Below are positions 47,401 through 50,441 of a stretch of 64,000 bases of DNA, one piece after another (positions within the stretch are counted from its first letter, which is position 1; every line of letters starts with the position of its first letter). Position numbers and translations under genes: made by a program. The stretch is from Conus ventricosus (taxonomy: Eukaryota > Mollusca > Gastropoda > Neogastropoda > Conidae). The notes beneath the pieces are model-generated. The model was not told the DNA's origin. It worked only from the letters and a program-made list of their open reading frames with translations, and made no database searches. Where the stretch lies: positions 28,776,710-28,840,709 of the forward strand of contig CM031610.1 in the NCBI GenBank assembly GCA_018398815.1, given 5' to 3'.

Positions 47401-48643
47401 TATTGATGTTTTTCTATTTTTTACTTCCCCAGATATTTTACTGTTAACTGGGCCTGAATTTGGCCATTGCTTTTAACTTCTTGAATATATTATATTTAAA
47501 TTTTACTTTTTAACATGCGCGCTGGTGACCTACTCGTTTTTGAGTGAACCAGTATTTTAGGAAGAAGAAGAAGAAGAAGATGTGACAAAATTCAACCATG
47601 CTGCATGATACTGTTGCTGTGTTAGATTTTTTTTTTTTTTTTTTAACCACTGATCTTTCAAGCTTTTCTGCTTAAGGCCTAGAAATTACATTTAAATGAA
47701 GTGTAAGTTCAGTCTTCTTCTTCTTCTTCTTCCAGTAATGTTCAGCGGTCATCAGGTTGACCATGTGTATGCATTGTGTATTTTCGTGTAGCCGGTACTC
47801 ACCCGTCTTAGGACATGAGCATCGGGATCTTTAGAGTCCGTGTATGGTCTTTAGTGCATGTGACACAGACTAGACCTCGGGTTTATAGTCCCATCCGAAC
47901 GACTATAGGGGGGGATAGTCAGAACCAATGTTAACTCCGAGGGAAAAATCCCCCTATACCGAAATTCGAACCCGCAACCCCAGGATCACGAGTCCGGCGC
48001 TCTACCAACTGAGCTATCGGCCCCCTTCAGTCTCTTAATAGCCTTGATCCCATAGTGAGTGTAACAAGCCTCCTGCGAAAGCTTCAAGCGGCAACTTTCG
48101 TTGGCCAAAACAGGTTTAGTTGCATGCAGTGCATGCTAGCTGTATCATTAGTGTATATCTCGTCGTGCTGATGACGTCATTTTTTGCCTAAACTGGTATG
48201 CCAGCAACCGATTTGACTGAGCAACAAATTTGACCGCGACATGGCCTGATGAGGCCGATGAATTTGAGTCTGGAGACTCTGTAGGCCATCATACACTGAT
48301 CCGGCTGATGGTGTTGAGTCTACCTTCGGATGACTCTCGTTTGTTAACTAGTCCATAAGAAGAGGGCACAATTTCTGAGTTTATAGGAATAATAGGTTTC
48401 TGGATTCTGGATTCGACATTAGAAAAGTATTTAGACTCAGAATCCAAAACTTACTTTGAGAATGTGTTCTTCCAAGATACCCCAGAAGCAACAAACCTAA
48501 GTCAAAGTTTCCTTACCTCTGTCGGCGACAACAAAAGCAGTCTTCAACGGTCCAACTTCCTCAAAAGTTTCGATTAATTTTTGATTGGAAGCTGTAAACG
48601 GCAAGTTTCTCACGAACAGTGTTTTGCTTTTGCGGTCCGTCAT
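683..48643 (-). CDS. RBM28: RBM28/Nop4-like RNA-binding protein gene (multi-exon, C-terminal end beyond left edge)
   Basis: RBM28 (yeast Nop4) is a nucleolar protein with four RRM domains, needed for large-subunit ribosome assembly and associated with spliceosomal snRNPs in animals. Read on the minus strand, consecutive exons give RRM1 (KTLFVRNLPF), RRM2 (RIILRNLPFK, then GAISEVAIPQE, GFAFV, VDWAVAKDRF), a strongly acidic linker, RRM3 (RTLFIR plus NVPFEVEEEEMEEAFQEFG, then TAFVQF) and the family signature NLFLAREG followed by IRAGTQAAAG. Order, domain spacing and most intron phases agree, which fixes the assignment; the similarity is from my knowledge of the human protein, not a search. RRM4 and the basic tail are not in the window. 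At least three unique exons (38.7, 38.1, 29.7 kb) hold one-base frameshifts, so this is either a sequence with uncorrected indels or a decaying gene. The gene spans over 48 kb because its introns are full of transposons and satellites. Confidence 0.88.
902..1062. repeat. GA-rich and CA microsatellites
   Basis: Imperfect (GA)n with CAGACAG interruptions at 902-969 and (CA)n at 1038-1061, in the last large intron of RBM28 in this window. The stretch 1063-1794 next to it shows nothing I can name. Confidence 0.85.
1795..1853. repeat. Short tandem repeat, 19-bp unit
   Basis: Three to four copies of GGAGAGACTTTGATCT-like units in direct repeat, one copy shortened. No coding role seen. Confidence 0.8.
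1871..2010 (-). mobile_element. 3' end fragment of the I/Nimb-like LINE
   Basis: Shares long blocks with the 3' end of the LINE at 29952-35898: TAATGTTGCTT, CCGCAAAGGGCCACATCAGG and CAAGTCATT (CCAGTCATT there), with the same A-rich stretch next to it. It represents a 5'-truncated insertion of which only about 140 bp of 3' UTR remain. Confidence 0.75.
2310..2704 (-). pseudogene. LINE endonuclease fragment (RTE-like)
   Basis: Minus-strand reading gives ATEAFYTGLRAFFVEVKSTD, then KVLIMG, two surplus bases, and DFSAQAGRQRG, followed downstream by EICAEKGLSITVLFSG. This is the pattern of an apurinic-like LINE endonuclease (GDFNA core, then CAEH-LxITNTLF) of the type in snail and vertebrate RTE-like elements. 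Several frameshifts and stops; no reverse transcriptase attached. An old, dead fragment. Confidence 0.55.
2910..4318 (-). mobile_element. TIR DNA transposon, internally deleted, BED-finger remnant (element 1)
   Basis: Bounded by perfect 14-bp inverted repeats CAGGGTTCCCAGGG (2910-2923 and 4305-4318) and flanked by the direct repeat TCTGAG (2904-2909, 4319-4324), a 6-bp target duplication. Many copies of a TAAGGACC motif lie just inside both ends (2938-2995 and 4204-4310), as in the subterminal transposase-binding repeats of hAT elements. The inside holds only remnants of a coding region: a BED-type zinc finger and a C-terminal coiled coil, with no catalytic core. It sits in the RBM28 intron between 5166 and 747. 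Confidence 0.85.
3430..4205 (-). pseudogene. BED-type zinc-finger / coiled-coil transposon protein, deletion remnant
   Basis: On the minus strand, split over three frames, are FQDLWVKTK, then YKDWLLKDRRNKHYARCSVC and ERSLHLASM, the first half of a BED/TTF-like finger of hAT-related proteins (CxxC present, distal HxxxH missing). This is followed by DHIHNMGGVEGVVIDKK and a charged coiled coil (RYDRYLAEQRQEEEAAVEKE; LGEELVNLRKKHKC), which belong near the C-terminus of such proteins. The jump at about 3830 marks an internal deletion that removed the transposase core. The family is recognised from general experience; no search was possible. Confidence 0.6.
4325..5165. other. Intron segment with possible SINE remains
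   Basis: The stretch 4500-4900 has a box-B-like GGTTCAAAACC and is moderately GC-rich, which hints at an old tRNA-SINE, but no complete head or tail can be drawn. A 160-nt open stretch on the minus strand (about 4335-4493) has no recognisable protein. Nothing firmer is visible. Confidence 0.3.
5166..5298 (-). CDS. RBM28: RBM28 exon 14: end of RRM3 and LAREG motif
   Basis: 133 nt: DGAIVVGGRRLVVAQAVSRT (last strand of RRM3), a KAEVKEKKD basic linker, then RNLFLAREG. The human protein has [20 protein letters not shown], one of its most conserved stretches outside the RRMs. Acceptor GTGTGCAG, donor GGCT/GTAAGA, leaving one base that pairs with TG of the next exon to give leucine. Confidence 0.87.
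5926..6094. repeat. Compound CA microsatellite with ACAGTTACAC spacers
   Basis: Four (CA)n blocks separated by repeated ACAGTTACAC or ACAGAGTTACAC units, giving a higher-order pattern. Lies in the intron between RBM28 exons 13 and 14. Confidence 0.85.
6437..6510 (-). CDS. RBM28: RBM28 exon 13: RRM3 second half (RNP1)
   Basis: 74 nt: TAFVQFVDKESAEQCLAKAQ then GSDK; human RBM28 has CAFAQFMTQEAAQKCLLAA. Acceptor TTGGTCAG, donor ACAAG/GTGAGA, ending in phase 0. Open and without defects. Confidence 0.85.
8369..8478 (-). CDS. RBM28: RBM28 exon 12: RRM3 first half
   Basis: 110 nt: NVPFEVEEEEMEEAFQEFG then DLVYVRLVMDKVTGQPK. Human RRM3 reads NLSFDSEEEELGELLQQFG then ELKYVRIVLHPDTEHSK, so every structural position lines up. 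Acceptor TTTCTCTCAG, donor TAAAG/GTTTGG, ending in phase 1 so that the next exon completes the glycine of RNP1. Confidence 0.88.
8796..10866. repeat. 27-bp minisatellite, about 60 copies, split by a SINE
   Basis: Unit close to GGTCAGTATGGAGTTGGGG plus CTGGAATA. Two arrays (8796-9514, 9924-10866) surround a SINE. Variants at a few fixed sites (AGGTCAG or AGCTCAG, TAT or TTT, CTGCAATA, CTGGAACA, GCAGGAATA) differ in abundance between the arrays. Because 27 is a multiple of 3, several frames stay open on both strands (for example GQYGVGAGI); I take these as non-coding. Lies in the RBM28 intron between exons 11 and 12. Confidence 0.95.
9515..9923 (-). mobile_element. tRNA-derived SINE in the minisatellite
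   Basis: Reverse-complement head starts GGCCGGATAGCTCAGTTGG (box A) and continues to GCGGGTTCAAATTTC (box B), about 75 bp of tRNA-like sequence, then a 300-bp body and a (GAAA)n tail. Both sides carry GCTGGAATAGG (9504-9514 and 9924-9934), which is either the target duplication or simply the repeat period of the host minisatellite. Pol III transcribed SINEs of this build move with LINE enzymes. Confidence 0.88.
10870..11140 (+). mobile_element. Old diverged SINE of the same family
   Basis: On the plus strand the body blocks of the SINE at 9515 recur in the same order: GGATTTTCCCCTCAGAGTTA, then TTTGAATGAGAC, CAGAACATCTTGAACGC, CCCATCACCAACCTTCG and AAGAGAAGGCC. A degenerate box B (TTTCAAACCT) lies ahead of it. 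Much more diverged than the insertion inside the minisatellite, so older. Confidence 0.65.
11331..11388 (-). CDS. RBM28: RBM28 exon 11: start of RRM3
   Basis: 58 nt: KMKMARKSDVEEGRTLFIR. Human RBM28 has KKRKLPSDVNEGKTVFIR at this point, a close match. Acceptor TTTCAG, donor ATAAG/GTGAGT. The split codon AG+G rebuilds arginine and is followed by NVPF in the next exon. Confidence 0.85.
12026..12064. repeat. (GA)n microsatellite
   Basis: About 18 uninterrupted GA units; the duplicate at 20132-20171 is shorter and broken by GGAGACGAG. Confidence 0.9.
12690..13195. mobile_element. Composite SINE-like repeat
   Basis: Starts with TACTTATATAGCGCCTATCC and CTCTAAACGCTTTACAATAA, a conserved block I know from many mollusc and echinoderm interspersed repeats, and ends with CTTATAGTCCCCATCCGAAG, resembling a block in the SINE family above (TTATAGTCTCATTCGAAGG). 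It contains a 43-bp direct duplication (CATTTATCTCATTTATTCCT block, twice). Ends are not sharply defined. Confidence 0.5.
13838..13942 (-). CDS. RBM28: RBM28 exon 10: acidic linker
   Basis: 105 nt, open. Reads SEESEEEEDDEEEDTDDKD then ENELDKDIEEENKR, the very acidic stretch that precedes RRM3 in RBM28 proteins. Acceptor GGTGCAG, donor AAGAG/GTTTGG. Ends in phase 1, and its last G joins the next exon to give a glutamate. Confidence 0.75.
15462..15644. repeat. (GT)n tract at the duplication junction
   Basis: Interrupted (GT)n that ends copy 1 and directly meets the first base of copy 2. A matching tract (23566-23751) ends copy 2. Microsatellites at both ends suggest the duplication, or the assembly join, used them. 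Confidence 0.9.
16482..16590 (-). pseudogene. RBM28: RBM28 exon 12, second copy (one base deleted)
   Basis: 109-nt duplicate of the 110-nt exon at 8369-8478. One A is missing in the codons for AFQEFG, so the RRM3 frame is lost. Both splice sites remain intact. Confidence 0.75.
16908..18966. repeat. 27-bp minisatellite, duplicate copy
   Basis: Second copy of the array at 8796-10866, with the same order of variant units and the same SINE inside (17625-18032), but many single-base losses in the G runs, which close the long frames seen in the first copy. Confidence 0.95.
17625..18032 (-). mobile_element. tRNA-derived SINE, duplicate copy
   Basis: Same insertion as 9515-9923, carried by the tandem duplication. 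Differs by a few single-base indels in the tail and head. Confidence 0.88.
18970..19250 (+). mobile_element. Old diverged SINE, duplicate copy
   Basis: The second copy of the SINE at 10870-11140, carried by the tandem duplication. Confidence 0.62.
19437..19494 (-). CDS. RBM28: RBM28 exon 11, second copy (intact)
   Basis: Exact-length (58 nt) duplicate of the exon at 11331-11388, with the same splice sites. It is the only one of the three duplicated exons that is still in frame. Confidence 0.6.
20800..21300. mobile_element. Composite SINE-like repeat, duplicate copy
   Basis: Second copy of 12690-13195 within the tandem duplication. Confidence 0.5.
21943..22046 (-). pseudogene. RBM28: RBM28 exon 10, second copy (one base deleted)
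   Basis: Duplicate of the acidic exon at 13838-13942. It is 104 nt instead of 105 because one C is missing in the run coding for DEENELDKD, which throws the exon out of frame. Splice sites are unchanged. It lies in the second copy of the 8.1 kb tandem duplication. Confidence 0.75.
23566..23760. repeat. (GT)n tract at the end of duplication copy 2
   Basis: Long (GT)n with GCGTGTG and TTTAGTG interruptions, followed by unique sequence and RBM28 exon 9. Confidence 0.9.
23795..23845 (-). CDS. RBM28: RBM28 exon 9: acidic linker
   Basis: 51 nt between a TGCAG acceptor and CACAG/GTCAGG. Reads SEESDEKQEEAESDST, phase 1-1. It lies just right of the 8.1 kb tandem duplication and is single-copy. Confidence 0.65.
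24322..24378. repeat. (CA)n microsatellite
   Basis: About 28 CA units in the intron right of exon 9. The following 24420-24840 holds only weak, diverged tandem duplications of about 60 and 75 bp (TTATTTGGGA and ATTGACAAAGACAA blocks). Confidence 0.9.
24846..24890 (-). CDS. RBM28: Possible RBM28 exon 8: acidic linker
   Basis: A 45-nt segment between TTTGAAG and G/GTCTCT reads DEDVDLNIDADSPHP, in phase 1-1 like the other linker exons, so it would insert 15 residues without changing frame. Its acceptor abuts a 36-bp minisatellite. Supported only by composition and phase; it may be skipped or absent from the real transcript. Confidence 0.35.
24890..25075. repeat. 36-bp minisatellite
   Basis: Five near-perfect units containing CAAAGTGCAAGTGAGTGACA and ATGTCCTACACAT. 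Unit length is a multiple of 3, so a short frame stays open, but the repeat is intronic next to a possible acidic exon. Confidence 0.93.
25200..26525. repeat. Satellite-like array, four monomers of about 370 bp
   Basis: The block AAGGGGCATA recurs at 25611, 25982 and 26351, with a diverged first copy near 25240. Spacing is 369-371 bp. Monomers 2 and 4 are much closer to each other (740 bp apart) than to monomers 1 and 3, so there is a dimeric higher-order unit. AT-rich, no coding potential. Confidence 0.75.
26531..27142. repeat. Block of CA microsatellites
   Basis: Interrupted (CA)n from 26531 to 26833 and 27012 to 27142, separated by about 180 bp of ordinary sequence. The many open frames here (all C/V or H/T repeats) are artefacts of the dinucleotide. 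Confidence 0.93.
27420..28060. other. CpG-rich stretch in an RBM28 intron
   Basis: Notably richer in G, C and CpG than its AT-rich surroundings (for example CCCGCCGCTCCACGGG, GGGACGCGTCGACGAAG). No recognisable exon, repeat ends or protein. Could be an internal promoter or an unrecognised element. Confidence 0.35.
28385..28448 (-). CDS. RBM28: RBM28 exon 7: start of acidic linker (frame-shifted)
   Basis: From an acceptor TTGGTAG the exon reads SEEMEKDNVCK and, one frame over, WETSDEESS before donor CAG/GTAAAC. Phases fit exon 6 on one side and exon 8 or 9 on the other. The acidic, serine-rich character fits the linker between RRM2 and RRM3. The start is uncertain: a shorter 29-nt exon beginning at 28413 is also possible but does not fit the phase. 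Confidence 0.55.
28640..28830 (-). mobile_element. Interspersed repeat with hairpin block, copy B
   Basis: On the minus strand this 190-bp segment matches 39935-40115: AAGCTAAGTGA, then AAGACCTAAGAGGTCGAAAC, TTTGTCCACGTT and GGTTCGCTAACATTTA. GACC/GGTC can pair as a small stem. The two copies are in opposite orientation 11 kb apart. Family not identified. Confidence 0.65.
28874..28950. repeat. (GA)n microsatellite
   Basis: Interrupted GA run of about 75 bp in the intron between RBM28 exons 6 and 7. The rest of 28951-29677 shows nothing I can identify. Confidence 0.9.
29678..29753 (-). CDS. RBM28: RBM28 exon 6: end of RRM2, with a one-base insertion
   Basis: Reads GRPVA, then, after one surplus T at about 29739, VDWAVAKDRFIAGSQQEADK. 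The human protein has GRTVAVDWAVAKDKY at the same point, so the assignment is secure. Acceptor TATTGCAG, donor AAAG/GTTTGT, phase 1 at both ends after removing the extra base. A 6 kb LINE is inserted in the intron just upstream. Confidence 0.85.
30190..33819 (-). pseudogene. LINE ORF2: endonuclease, reverse transcriptase, RNase H
   Basis: Begins MDNTIFHWNIRGLNSNFEEL, the N-terminus of an AP-like endonuclease, with ALQETQ and LLGDFNGHNPLW catalytic blocks. The reverse transcriptase shows NYRPIAL (about 32310), FFDLEKAYDT (about 32090) and the VVDDFAVYA metal-binding box (about 31830). RNase H motifs FTDGSK, LVLSDSLSALEAI and WVPGHVGIGGNE follow at 30950-30600, and a CIPCHAPLTMKHVLLEC zinc-binding end at about 30290. 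At least six frame changes and stops separate these blocks. The protein would nick target DNA and copy the element RNA into it. Confidence 0.85.
33845..35156 (-). pseudogene. LINE ORF1 (gag-like, CCHC zinc knuckle)
   Basis: Starts MAFSKNIPPKRKRKAASPIS, a basic N-terminus, and further on holds PLRCFRCQKFGHVRDRC, a CX2CX4HX4C zinc knuckle, followed by a second cysteine cluster (CGICC). The C-terminal part is rich in proline, serine and charged residues. Gag-like ORF1 proteins bind the element RNA and form the particle for retrotransposition. The frame changes several times between 34980 and 34000, so the ORF is not intact. Confidence 0.7.
36412..36463. repeat. Poly-C then poly-A tract
   Basis: A run of about 25 C followed by about 27 A. 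Such runs are prone to length error in any sequencing method. Confidence 0.95.
36481..36566. repeat. Long perfect-like hairpin (fold-back)
   Basis: Arms of about 40 bp (36481-36524 and 36526-36566) are reverse complements apart from two or three single-base indels, with almost no loop. The right arm is the end of the zinc-finger coding region of element 2; the left arm is its mirror copy. Confidence 0.9.
36567..36955 (-). pseudogene. hAT-related BED zinc-finger protein, N-terminal fragment
   Basis: Reads MAEKSSKRLHETDDEVRK, a basic stretch (KKAKKQVFRSKYTRTW), then one frame over DLDLYTHFCSVCNSDFSIGH, GGANDCKRHISGKMHKE and SSQKITSLF, and KITNAERLL. The CX2C...HX5H pattern with FSIGHGG and KRHI is typical of BED-like fingers at the N-terminus of hAT-type transposase proteins. 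After a further frame change ELICENNLSRAV follows and the frame then runs into the hairpin at 36566, so the catalytic region is absent. Confidence 0.65.
38087..38177 (-). CDS. RBM28: RBM28 exon 5: RNP1 of RRM2, with a one-base deletion
   Basis: Reads SLNRGFAFV (RNP1 consensus) and then, one frame over, YTDLQAAQRAVAGMNAQEIM, matching helix 2 of human RRM2 (GMNMKEIKG). A base is missing near 38152, between GTC and CGTAC. Acceptor TCTGCCAG and donor ATGG/GTGAGT are both good, and the exon is in phase with its neighbours once the base is allowed for. Confidence 0.8.
38205..38276. repeat. Direct duplication, 34-bp unit
   Basis: AATCAGTACTTGTGCGCAAT and the following TTTCCTTCC are repeated twice next to RBM28 exon 5. 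Confidence 0.85.
38366..38437. repeat. (GT)n microsatellite
   Basis: About 35 GT units with one GGT interruption, between RBM28 exons 4 and 5. Confidence 0.92.
38724..38796 (-). CDS. RBM28: RBM28 exon 4: RRM2 middle, with a one-base deletion
   Basis: After a pyrimidine-rich acceptor (TTTCTTCCTCAG) the exon reads CKESHIRAHFEK, then hits TAG. Shifting one base gives GAISEVAIPQE, matching AVLEVNIPRK of human RRM2. One base is therefore missing at about 38760. Donor AAAG/GTATG. The frame break is directly visible; whether it is biological or a sequencing error is not decidable here. Confidence 0.8.
38797..41414. other. RBM28 intron 3
   Basis: Holds the 39935-40115 repeat and, at 40740-41160, a diverged repeat that resembles 42530-43080 in blocks such as CCCTATGTCCACACCTAAGG and GACAACCT...CTCCCTGTGGA. 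No exon seen. Confidence 0.4.
39935..40115 (+). mobile_element. Interspersed repeat with hairpin block, copy A
   Basis: Plus-strand counterpart of 28640-28830, sharing the same ordered blocks. It lies in the RBM28 intron between exons 3 and 4. No coding sequence. Confidence 0.65.
41415..41536 (-). CDS. RBM28: RBM28 exon 3: linker and start of RRM2
   Basis: 122 nt, open. It reads LPEAAEPVQKKLQRTEP, a basic linker, then RCRIILRNLPFK, the RNP2 strand of RRM2 (human: RLIIRNLSFK). It begins with two bases that complete a codon with exon 2 and ends in phase 0 at TTCAAG/GTAGGT, an exact junction with the next exon, which starts CKESH. Confidence 0.85.
42005..42192 (-). CDS. RBM28: RBM28 exon 2: second half of RRM1 and basic linker
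   Basis: Encodes the RNP1 region CGFFGIIREDAVKAKESI, then GRKVIISYADAKKNQKKKQ, a lysine-rich stretch matching the VTVAKKK end of RRM1 in the family. The donor is GGCA/GTAAGT. The left (3') border joins exon 3 in phase and restores a lysine codon. The 5' border is less sure: the acceptor at 42193 leaves one base where two are needed after exon 1, so a missing base or a small unrecognised exon must be assumed. Confidence 0.75.
42193..46665. other. RBM28 intron 1, AT-rich part
   Basis: AT-rich DNA with a (CA)n tract at 44322-44406 and a diverged direct duplication of about 110 bp at 44060-44290 (TTTCAAGCTTACAAACACT block). The 42530-43080 stretch resembles 40740-41160. I see no gene. Confidence 0.5.
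46675..47406 (+). CDS. LINE reverse transcriptase, C-terminal part (jockey/CR1-like)
   Basis: A single open frame of about 243 residues. It contains MEFHPQKCQVLRI, AAKYLGVIIDSRLKWKEHYN, KKANNILAFLHRNI, VRPVLEYGCSVWDPY, LEKIQKRAARFVTG and SVRLWNSLPGAI, the usual order of the thumb and C-terminal domain of jockey/CR1-type LINE proteins. The catalytic palm is missing because the insertion is truncated. The frame is fully open, so the insertion is young or the region is better sequenced than others. No function expected from this fragment. Confidence 0.85.
   Translation, partial: PDSSYQYMEFHPQKCQVLRICNKRSLIRSDYSIHNTILKETNAAKYLGVIIDSRLKWKEHYNLVCKKANNILAFLHRNINDCPQKVKDDCYKTLVRPVLEYGCSVWDPYHLKDIDNLEKIQKRAARFVTGNHIREKGNTRKNMRKLEWKPLEERRAFIKLNTFFKGRAKVIDIPMEQLVLNKSSTRSGGQCYTIPASNIDSHLHSFYPSSVRLWNSLPGAIKIATNAISFKKQIDTTVLRSAY
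46675..47581 (+). mobile_element. 5'-truncated LINE insertion with 9-bp target duplication
   Basis: Flanked by GTGACAAAA (46666-46674 and 47582-47590). It holds the end of a reverse transcriptase ORF, a short AT-rich 3' UTR and a (GAA)n tail (47561-47580). Only the last 0.9 kb of the element is present, the usual result of incomplete reverse transcription. Inserted in RBM28 intron 1, opposite in direction to the gene. Confidence 0.85.
47716..48025 (-). mobile_element. tRNA-derived SINE with 8-bp target duplication
   Basis: Same tRNA-like head and neighbouring body as the SINE at 9515-9923 (box A TAGCTCAGTTGG, box B GGGTTCGAATTTC, then CGGTATAGGGGGATTTTTCC), but a different, shorter 3' part ending in (GAA)n. 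Flanked by TTCAGTCT at 47708-47715 and 48026-48033. Sits in RBM28 intron 1. Confidence 0.88.
48240..48350. repeat. Diverged tandem pair of hairpin-forming units
   Basis: Two units with the shared pattern CTGAT..GGC.GATG...TTGAGTCT. The first can fold with outer stem ATGGCCT/AGGCCAT and inner hairpin GAGTC-TGGA-GACTC; the second has GAGTC...GACTC. Between the SINE and RBM28 exon 1. Purpose unknown. Confidence 0.5.
48517..48643 (-). CDS. RBM28: RBM28 exon 1: start codon and first half of RRM1
   Basis: Starts MTDRKSKTLFVRNLPF: the RNP2 strand of RRM1 lies only 8 residues from the start, as in human RBM28. Continues through ETFEEVGPLKTAFVVADR and ends in phase 1 at a strong donor (CAGAG/GTAAGG). 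The 127-nt exon is open throughout. The ATG is chosen because it is the only one ahead of the RNP2 strand and sits just inside a short divergent intergenic region. Confidence 0.85.
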
Positions 48644-48664
48644 TTTGCCATGTGGTTTTACATG

Positions 48665-48675
48665 ACGCATGCGCA
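48665..48675 (-). promoter_or_regulatory. NRF1-like palindrome upstream of RBM28
   Basis: On the minus strand the sequence TGCGCATGCGT matches the NRF1 consensus YGCGCAYGCGCR at all but the last core position. It lies 22-32 bp before the RBM28 start codon, in the 274-bp gap shared with the divergent tRNA gene. NRF1 sites are typical of promoters of ribosome-biogenesis and other housekeeping genes; function here is inferred. Confidence 0.45.
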
Positions 48676-48916
48676 CTCAATACTTTCAGAATGCCACCGT
48701 GCATAATGTCAAAACTCCCTAAATCTCGCTTCTCAGTGTTGGGGATTAAGCGAGCCGAAGTGGATTTAAATCACATAATAGTTGCGTTTTTAATTTTTGT
48801 GAGATAAACAAACGTGCCAGAGCAGTGTATCCACGTGGATCTGTTAGGATGATCAAGGATAATTTGTGCGTGCCAGTATAAATTACATATATTTAACAAT
48901 TCGCTTGAAGATCACA

Positions 48917-48989
48917 GGGGATGTAGCTCAAGTGGTAGAGCGCTCGCTTAGCATGTGAGAGGTACGGGGATCGATACCCCGCATCTCCA
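48917..48989 (+). tRNA. tRNA-Ala(AGC): tRNA-Ala (anticodon AGC)
   Basis: 73 nt folding into a standard cloverleaf: acceptor GGGGATG/CATCTCC with one G-U pair, D arm GCTC/GAGC, anticodon stem CTCGC/GTGAG around loop TTAGCAT (anticodon AGC), variable loop of 5, T stem CGGGG/CCCCG, discriminator A. Boxes A (TAGCTCAAGTGG) and B (GGATCGATACC) are intact and a long T run follows directly. The acceptor G-U pair near the end is the alanine identity type. No SINE body follows, so this reads as a working gene. Confidence 0.93.
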
Positions 48990-49008
48990 TTTTTTTTTTT
49001 TTTTTTTC
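48990..49008 (+). terminator. Pol III terminator of tRNA-Ala
   Basis: About 19 consecutive T residues start directly after the discriminator base, far above the four needed to stop RNA polymerase III. Confidence 0.9.
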
Positions 49009-49179
49009 ACCATTTTTTTCTTGTCTTCCACCCCTCCCCCTCCCCACTCCCAATTGGACAGCTTTTTCATTCCACTTTAAACCCTTTCTTTTAAATTTTT
49101 TGTCCCATTTTAAGTAACCTGTCGCTACTAATACATGTTGCTTCAGCTGTAACGAATTTAAAATGTGAGAGTAAAATGT

Positions 49180-49295
49180 GATGATGATGATGATGATAAT
49201 CTTTATTTCCAAGGGTAACAGATAAGCAAACACATGCTTTTTTTCATCCAGCTCTTGCCCCGTTATGGACTTAGTATGACTAGCGACTAAGACTT
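49180..49295 (-). mobile_element. LINE 3' end with (ATC)n tail
   Basis: Minus strand ends CCTTGGAAATAAAGATTATC followed by (ATC)n, the standard 3' end of CR1/L2-type LINEs. Only about 100 bp remain. Confidence 0.5.
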
Positions 49296-49483
49296 ACAAA
49301 ACTTTTTTTTTTAAACACATATCTTCACAACATTAAAAAGTTAATCCATTAACAGTTAAGGCATAGATAACTTTAAAAGGAAAAAAAGAAACGATTTAAA
49401 CAACAAACAAAAATAAAGAAATGGATTACAAAGAAGATAAGAATCAGCACACAGAGATATGGAATAAGTGATCCTCCTATCGA

Positions 49484-49486
<3 letters not shown>

Positions 49487-49558
<72 letters not shown>
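49487..49558. repeat. (GA)n microsatellite
   Basis: 36 perfect GA units. The rest of 49300-49960 shows nothing I recognise. Confidence 0.95.
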
Positions 49559-49563
<5 letters not shown>

Positions 49564-49962
49564 TTAATATTTACCTTCCCCTTCCATCTTTTTTGTTTTC
49601 TTCTTGACCATTCATACACTACCCAAAACTATAATTATTAATTACACGACAATCCATGAAAAATGTAGGGAAACGAGCACACAGAGGCCTACCATACTTG
49701 CTGTAGGCTATTCCCAACATTTCTACCTTCGCCGTCCGAAGCGTTTGACTACATATAGATGACGATATGGATCCTGAGGGACGCATGGACCTCCTTCTCA
49801 AAAAGCCGTTCATGCAGTTATCCCTCAGCTGTCCATATATTTTGATAAAGCGGTTGTGATGGGAAGCTTTTATTTTTCATTGACCCTGGCAGAAGCACGA
49901 AGTGCACAGATGATATTCATACATAGTATATGTGTAGGGAGGAGAAGGGGTATGATATATGC

Positions 49963-49963
<1 letters not shown>

Positions 49964-49997
<34 letters not shown>

Positions 49998-50012
49998 TTG
50001 GTGTGCCGGAAT

Positions 50013-50048
<36 letters not shown>

Positions 50049-50133
50049 CGTGCGTCTGTCTGTCTGTGTGTTTGTGTGTTTGCGTGTGTGCACGCACGCG
50101 CGTGCGTGCATGCATGTGTGCGTGCGTGTGAGT
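49964..50133. repeat. (GA)n and (GT)n/(GCGT)n microsatellites
   Basis: (GA)n at 49964-49993, then GT and GCGT repeats with CTGTCTGTCTG from 50011 to about 50133. Confidence 0.92.
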
Positions 50134-50139
50134 GAAGTC

Positions 50140-50402
50140 AAGTCAAAAGTATCTTTATTGAGGGTTAAAGAATAAGCTTTACAGCTTTTCTTCACCCTGC
50201 GCTACAAAAAGAAAAAAAAGAAGAAAAAAAGAATAGGCCCTAGATATCTAATACAATAATGAAGAAAGAAAGAAACACGAAGCAACGCATACGTAGAAAT
50301 CGAAAAATATACAATCTAATGAAAACAGTGGAACATCTAACAAATATCATAATAAAAAACGTGATGAACAATATGCGATATACCAGCTAAGCATATCAAG
50401 AC

Positions 50403-50441
<39 letters not shown>

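Noticed and set aside
48247..48290. Second hammerhead-like CTGATGA at 48247
   Set aside because: CTGATGAGGCCGATGA has no GAAA after a closing stem II; only part of the core is present.
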